Assembly (NCBI RefSeq): GCF_037893015.1
Contig: NC_133666.1
Span: forward strand, 224,269,258-224,333,257
DNA length: 64,000 bases
DNA from: Macrotis lagotis
Taxonomy: Eukaryota > Chordata > Mammalia > Peramelemorphia > Peramelidae
Direction of reading: 5' to 3'
The notes under the pieces are model-generated. The model ran no database searches. It saw only the letters and a list, made by a program, of their open reading frames with translations, and was not told the origin of the DNA. How positions within the stretch are numbered: the first letter of the stretch is position 1; each line of letters starts with the position of its first letter. Shown in pieces: positions 61,031 to 64,000 of the stretch. The position numbers and the translations under genes were made by a program.

Positions 61031-61284
61031 AAGGGAAGTTTCATTTATTCCTATGCTTTTTTTATGTCTTTAGTAGGAATGAGTATTACATTTTGTCAAA
61101 AGTTTTTTTTTTTGCATCTGAGATAGTCAAATAATTCTTGTTGTTTTTGTTATTGTTAAGATCAATTATGCTGATAGTTTTCATAATATTGAACCAGCCC
61201 TGCATTCTTAATGTAAATCCCATCTGGTCACAATGTAAGATCTTTATGGTATATTGCTGTAATCCTTTTGCTAGGATTTTATTT

Positions 61285-61566
61285 GTTGTCATTTGTCCTT
61301 CATTCTCGGAGAAGATCACAACCTCACAACATGATGCCATGACAAACACATGAATTGGATTTTGAGTGAGGGGTACTTTACCAAGTCACCAGACTCACTT
61401 TCTCCTCCAGATCCATCTGGCTCCAGAGTCTGGATAATAAGACGACTGGAGATGACCCTGGAAGCCAGACAAGGTCACATAGCTAGTAAGTGGCAAGTGT
61501 CTGAAACTGGACTGGAACTCCTGTCCTCCTGATTCCAAGGCCAGTGCTGCACTACCTACTGCCAGT
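61285..61566 (-). mobile_element. Long-tailed CORE-SINE, full-length
   Basis: Nested in the L1 and flanked by ATTTTATTT at 61276-61284 and 61567-61575. Tail motifs as in 10845-11155, in reverse. Confidence 0.88.
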
Positions 61567-62040
61567 ATTTTATTTAAAAATTTGGCATCAACATTCATTA
61601 GGGAAATTAATAGGGAGCTGTTGGAGTTTATAGCTAGAAGGAGAGAGAGAGAAGTGAAATGATATCTTAGTTTTTTGGTTTTCTTGGTTTAGGTGTCAGC
61701 ACAATATTTGCGTTGTAAAAGGAATTTAGTAGGACTATTTTGCTTGTTTTTCCAAAATAGTTTATATGTTTTTGTACTTAATTGTTCTTAAAATTTTCTT
61801 GTACATCTATCTAATCCTTGTGAATTTTTTTTGGAAGCTCCTTTATGGCTTATTCAGTTTCTTTGTCTATGATAGTGTTATTTAAGTATTTTATTTTTTT
61901 TTTCTGTTAAACTGTGCAGTTTATATTTTTTTTGCAAATATTCATCCATTTCAAATTTATTGACATGTTATTGGTCAAAATAACTCCTAATAATCATTTC
62001 ATTTCATTTTCATCAGTGGTAAATTCATCCTTTTCAATTT

Positions 62041-62170
62041 TGCTGCTGCTGCTGCTGCTGTTGTTGTTTTTTTTTTGGCAAGGCAGTAGAGTTAAGTGAT
62101 TTGCCCAAGGTCACAGGTCCTTCTGACTCCATGGTTGGTACTCTATCCACTGTGTAACCTAATTGCCCCC
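62041..62170 (-). mobile_element. WSINE1-like SINE, deleted, with (CAG)n tail
   Basis: In the element's own direction the A-rich tail ends in (CAA)n(CAG)n. About 60 bp of the middle is missing (ggtcacag joins gtccttctgac). Flanks atccttttcaatttt (left) and atccttttcatttt (62171 on) form the target duplication. Confidence 0.85.
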
Positions 62171-62399
62171 ATCCTTTTCATTTTTGATAATTTGGTTTTC
62201 TAATTTCTTTTAAAAATCAAATTAACTAACAGCTTATTTTATTTTCATAAAACCAGATTCTAGTTTTATTTATTAGTTTAATAGCTTTCTTGCTTTCTAT
62301 TTTATTAATCTCTCATTTGATTATCAGAATTTTCAATTTGTTGTTTAGTTGGGACTTTTTAATTTATTTTAGTTTTTTTTTAATTATATGCCCAATTCA

Positions 62400-62865
62400 T
62401 TGATATGTTGAGCTGAGACTTGAAGGAAGCCAGATAAGTTAAGGAAGTAGAGGTAAGGAAGGAGAACATTCAAGATATAGATAGGAGTCAATTAATACAA
62501 AGACTCAGATTTGAGAGCAGGAGTCTCTTGGGTGAGTTTCATGGGTGAGTAATATTAAATAAGCCAGTGTAGAAGATAAGATTATAGAGACTGTAGAAGG
62601 GCATAAATTATAGGGTGATGGGAAAGATAGATAGGGCTAGGTTTTAAGAACTTTAAATATCAAAATAAATATTTTCTGTTTGATCTTGAGGGAAATAGGA
62701 AACTATTGGAGTTGAGAGAGAGAGAGGTGAAATTTTATGGTGAGACCTTTACTTTAGGAAAATCATTTTCACAACTAAAAGATGATAAATTGAAGTGGGA
62801 AGAATTGTGAGGCAGAGAGATCAATTAGCAAATTAGAAAGCTGTTGAACTTGGGGTCTAGATAAC
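62400..62865 (+). repeat. Unclassified interspersed family, copy 5, left part
   Basis: Longest copy: gagctgagacttgaaggaag, taagaactttaaatatcaaa, aggaaactattggagttgag, gaggcagagagatcaattag. It stops where the NDUFAB1 pseudogene begins and appears to resume near 63740. Confidence 0.6.
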
Positions 62866-62867
62866 TG

Positions 62868-63292
62868 TAGTGGCATAGGTCTTCTGCCTGTGTCAGTGGT
62901 TTACTCATGTTCCCCAGGTCAGATCCCTCAACTCTCCCAGGGTATGGAGAAACAGAGTAGTAGCCCCCACCTAGCACACCTACAGATTTCCTGCAATTGG
63001 GCTACTAATTATAGTGATTTCCCGCCCCCCCCCCCCACTGGAGAACATGAAGAACTATATCCTCCATAGCTTGAACTACAGGAGCATTGATCCAGGAAAA
63101 ACCTTCATTATCTTCCCTCTTCCTAAAAGACCCGGGCTTGGGTAGTTTGGACCAAGTAAAAATTAAAATAGTAAAGGAAGGTAAATTTGAGTTTGAAATT
63201 CCTGATGTGAATGCAAAAAGTTGACAATATCTTGAGGATATTATAACTTTCATTTCAGATAAGAAGGCTCTGTACCAATAAAGTCTTAAAAA
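62868..63292 (+). pseudogene. NDUFAB1: Processed pseudogene of NDUFAB1 (mitochondrial acyl carrier protein)
   Basis: Intronless decayed copy. Known role of the parent: it carries acyl chains on phosphopantetheine in mitochondria and is a complex I subunit. Pieces in shifted frames match the parent in order. These are SACVSGL (early targeting peptide), NYSDF then PPPLEN (human YSDMPPLTLEG), YILHSLNYRSIDPGK (human VLYVLKLYDKIDPEK), FLKDPGLGSLDQVKIKIV (human FMKDLGLDSLDQVEIIMA) and KFEFEIPDVNAK. The tail EDIITFISDKKALYQ ends at TAA. The Ser that takes the cofactor is kept but its preceding Asp is Gly. There is a frameshift around 63100, an in-frame TGA before the tail, and a poly-C run near 63030. 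AATAAA overlaps the stop and is followed by a short A tract at 63287, the mark of retroposition. Confidence 0.88.
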
Positions 63293-63542
63293 AAATCATG
63301 AGTCAGATGATCCCAGTGAATATCTGAACATGAAAACATATTACAAGATTGTCACTGATTTTGTTGGAGTGCTTCTGTTAGAACTATATTTAATCTGTCT
63401 AAATATGTCTTGGCTTTTAGCAAATAAAAAAATAAAGGAATATTCTCAAACTTTAATTCTTTGAAAAATGTTGAGTTTAGTGTCCTACCTTTATATTGAT
63501 TCTATTTAATGTTTTAAAACAGGTCTACAAAGAGGACTTACA

Positions 63543-63544
<2 letters not shown>

Positions 63545-63601
<57 letters not shown>
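63545..63601. repeat. (AT)n microsatellite
   Basis: About 57 bp of pure AT. 63300-63540 before it shows nothing recognisable. Confidence 0.97.
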
Positions 63602-63604
<3 letters not shown>

Positions 63605-63739
63605 CTGGAATTAAATATTTGAATCATTGGTTCTCAAATTCATGTATTCTCTTCATTCAGTATAACATCTCTCCCTGACTAAAATAACAAATTTTGCTTT
63701 TTTCTTAAAGACTATTTTTAATAGTTCAAACAAAAAAAT

Positions 63740-64000
63740 GAGGAGGGCCTGTCATTGAATAGAAATTCTATGAGCAAAGAAAAGGCAATGAGTAGGATTG
63801 ATGTTATGAAGGTAGAAATGCTAAGATTTGACAACAGATTTGATATGTGGGTGGCTGTGAGTGGATAATCAAGAATGAACTCAAGGTTGTGAGCCTTGTT
63901 GACTGGGAAGATAGTAGTGCCCTCAACAATAAATAACAAAGTTCAGAAGATGGAAGCACTAGGAGGGAAGATAGTGAATTTTGATTTTTGAGTTGCCTAC
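63740..64000 (+). repeat. Unclassified interspersed family, copy 5, right part
   Basis: ggtagaaatgctaagatttg, gatatgtgggtggctgtgag, caaggttgtgagccttgttg follow in the order I recall for this mammalian repeat. Runs off the window. Confidence 0.45.

Larger units (their letters stand above)
60220..62400 (-). mobile_element. LINE-1 ORF2 relic with nested SINEs
   Basis: About 1.7 kb of L1 ORF2 in antisense. The RT region is at about 60800-60930 (tagaatattgaatgatagtg, ataatggacagccttgcttc) and further upstream ORF2 sequence extends to 62400. Three SINE pieces sit in it at 60956, 61285 and 62041. No intact frame. Confidence 0.78.

Noticed and set aside
60220-62400. Possible active LINE-1
   Set aside because: Only part of ORF2, stops in all frames and interrupted by three SINE pieces.

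Overview
The window is nuclear DNA from a marsupial. The base composition is AT-rich, with long (CA)n, (CT)n and (AT)n tracts. Many SINEs of the marsupial tRNA/CORE type are present, often with intact 12-15 bp target-site duplications, together with LINE-1 fragments and older MIR-type debris. The common young SINE resembles WSINE1, which points to an Australian (australidelphian) marsupial; that placement is an inference from remembered consensus sequences.

There is one functional protein gene, ARRDC3, on the minus strand. Its eight coding exons lie between 49451 (ATG) and 37884 (end of TGA). All seven introns are GT-AG and the phases join without a break into a 414-residue alpha-arrestin with both PPxY motifs (346-349 and 391-394). 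The 5' leader (49452 to about 49700) has three tiny upstream ORFs, one of them a bare AUG-UGA lying in a 10-bp hairpin. The promoter (about 49.7-49.95 kb) has a palindromic NRF1 site and an inverted CCAAT box. A stronger CpG island with NF-Y and RFX-like sites sits inside intron 1 (46.33-47.56 kb). The 3' UTR probably runs from 37883 to about 35.1 kb and is free of interspersed repeats.

The left flank (1-34 kb) has no functional gene that I can support. It holds SINEs, LINE-1 3' ends (one rearranged by twin priming at 2730-3350), and a small decayed pogo/CENPB-type DNA transposon (19630-20600) that is split by a SINE. It also has a 97-bp tandem duplication (21029-21222), a 160-bp direct duplication (6461 and 8214), and an unassigned pair of 85-bp inverted repeats 0.9 kb apart (31156-32235).

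The right flank (50-64 kb) is upstream of ARRDC3. It has an (AAT)n/hairpin minisatellite close to the promoter, a coding-like orphan ORF ending at a textbook splice donor (52937-53170), and a LINE-1 ORF2 relic with nested SINEs (60220-62400). It ends in a processed pseudogene of NDUFAB1, the mitochondrial acyl carrier protein (62868-63292), lying inside a copy of an unclassified repeat family seen at five places.

Repeat family names come from remembered consensus motifs and were not searched. No ncRNA, tRNA or CRISPR was recognised, and no previously undescribed protein system was found. The most unusual points concern regulation of ARRDC3 (leader uORFs and hairpin, intronic island) and some repeat structures.
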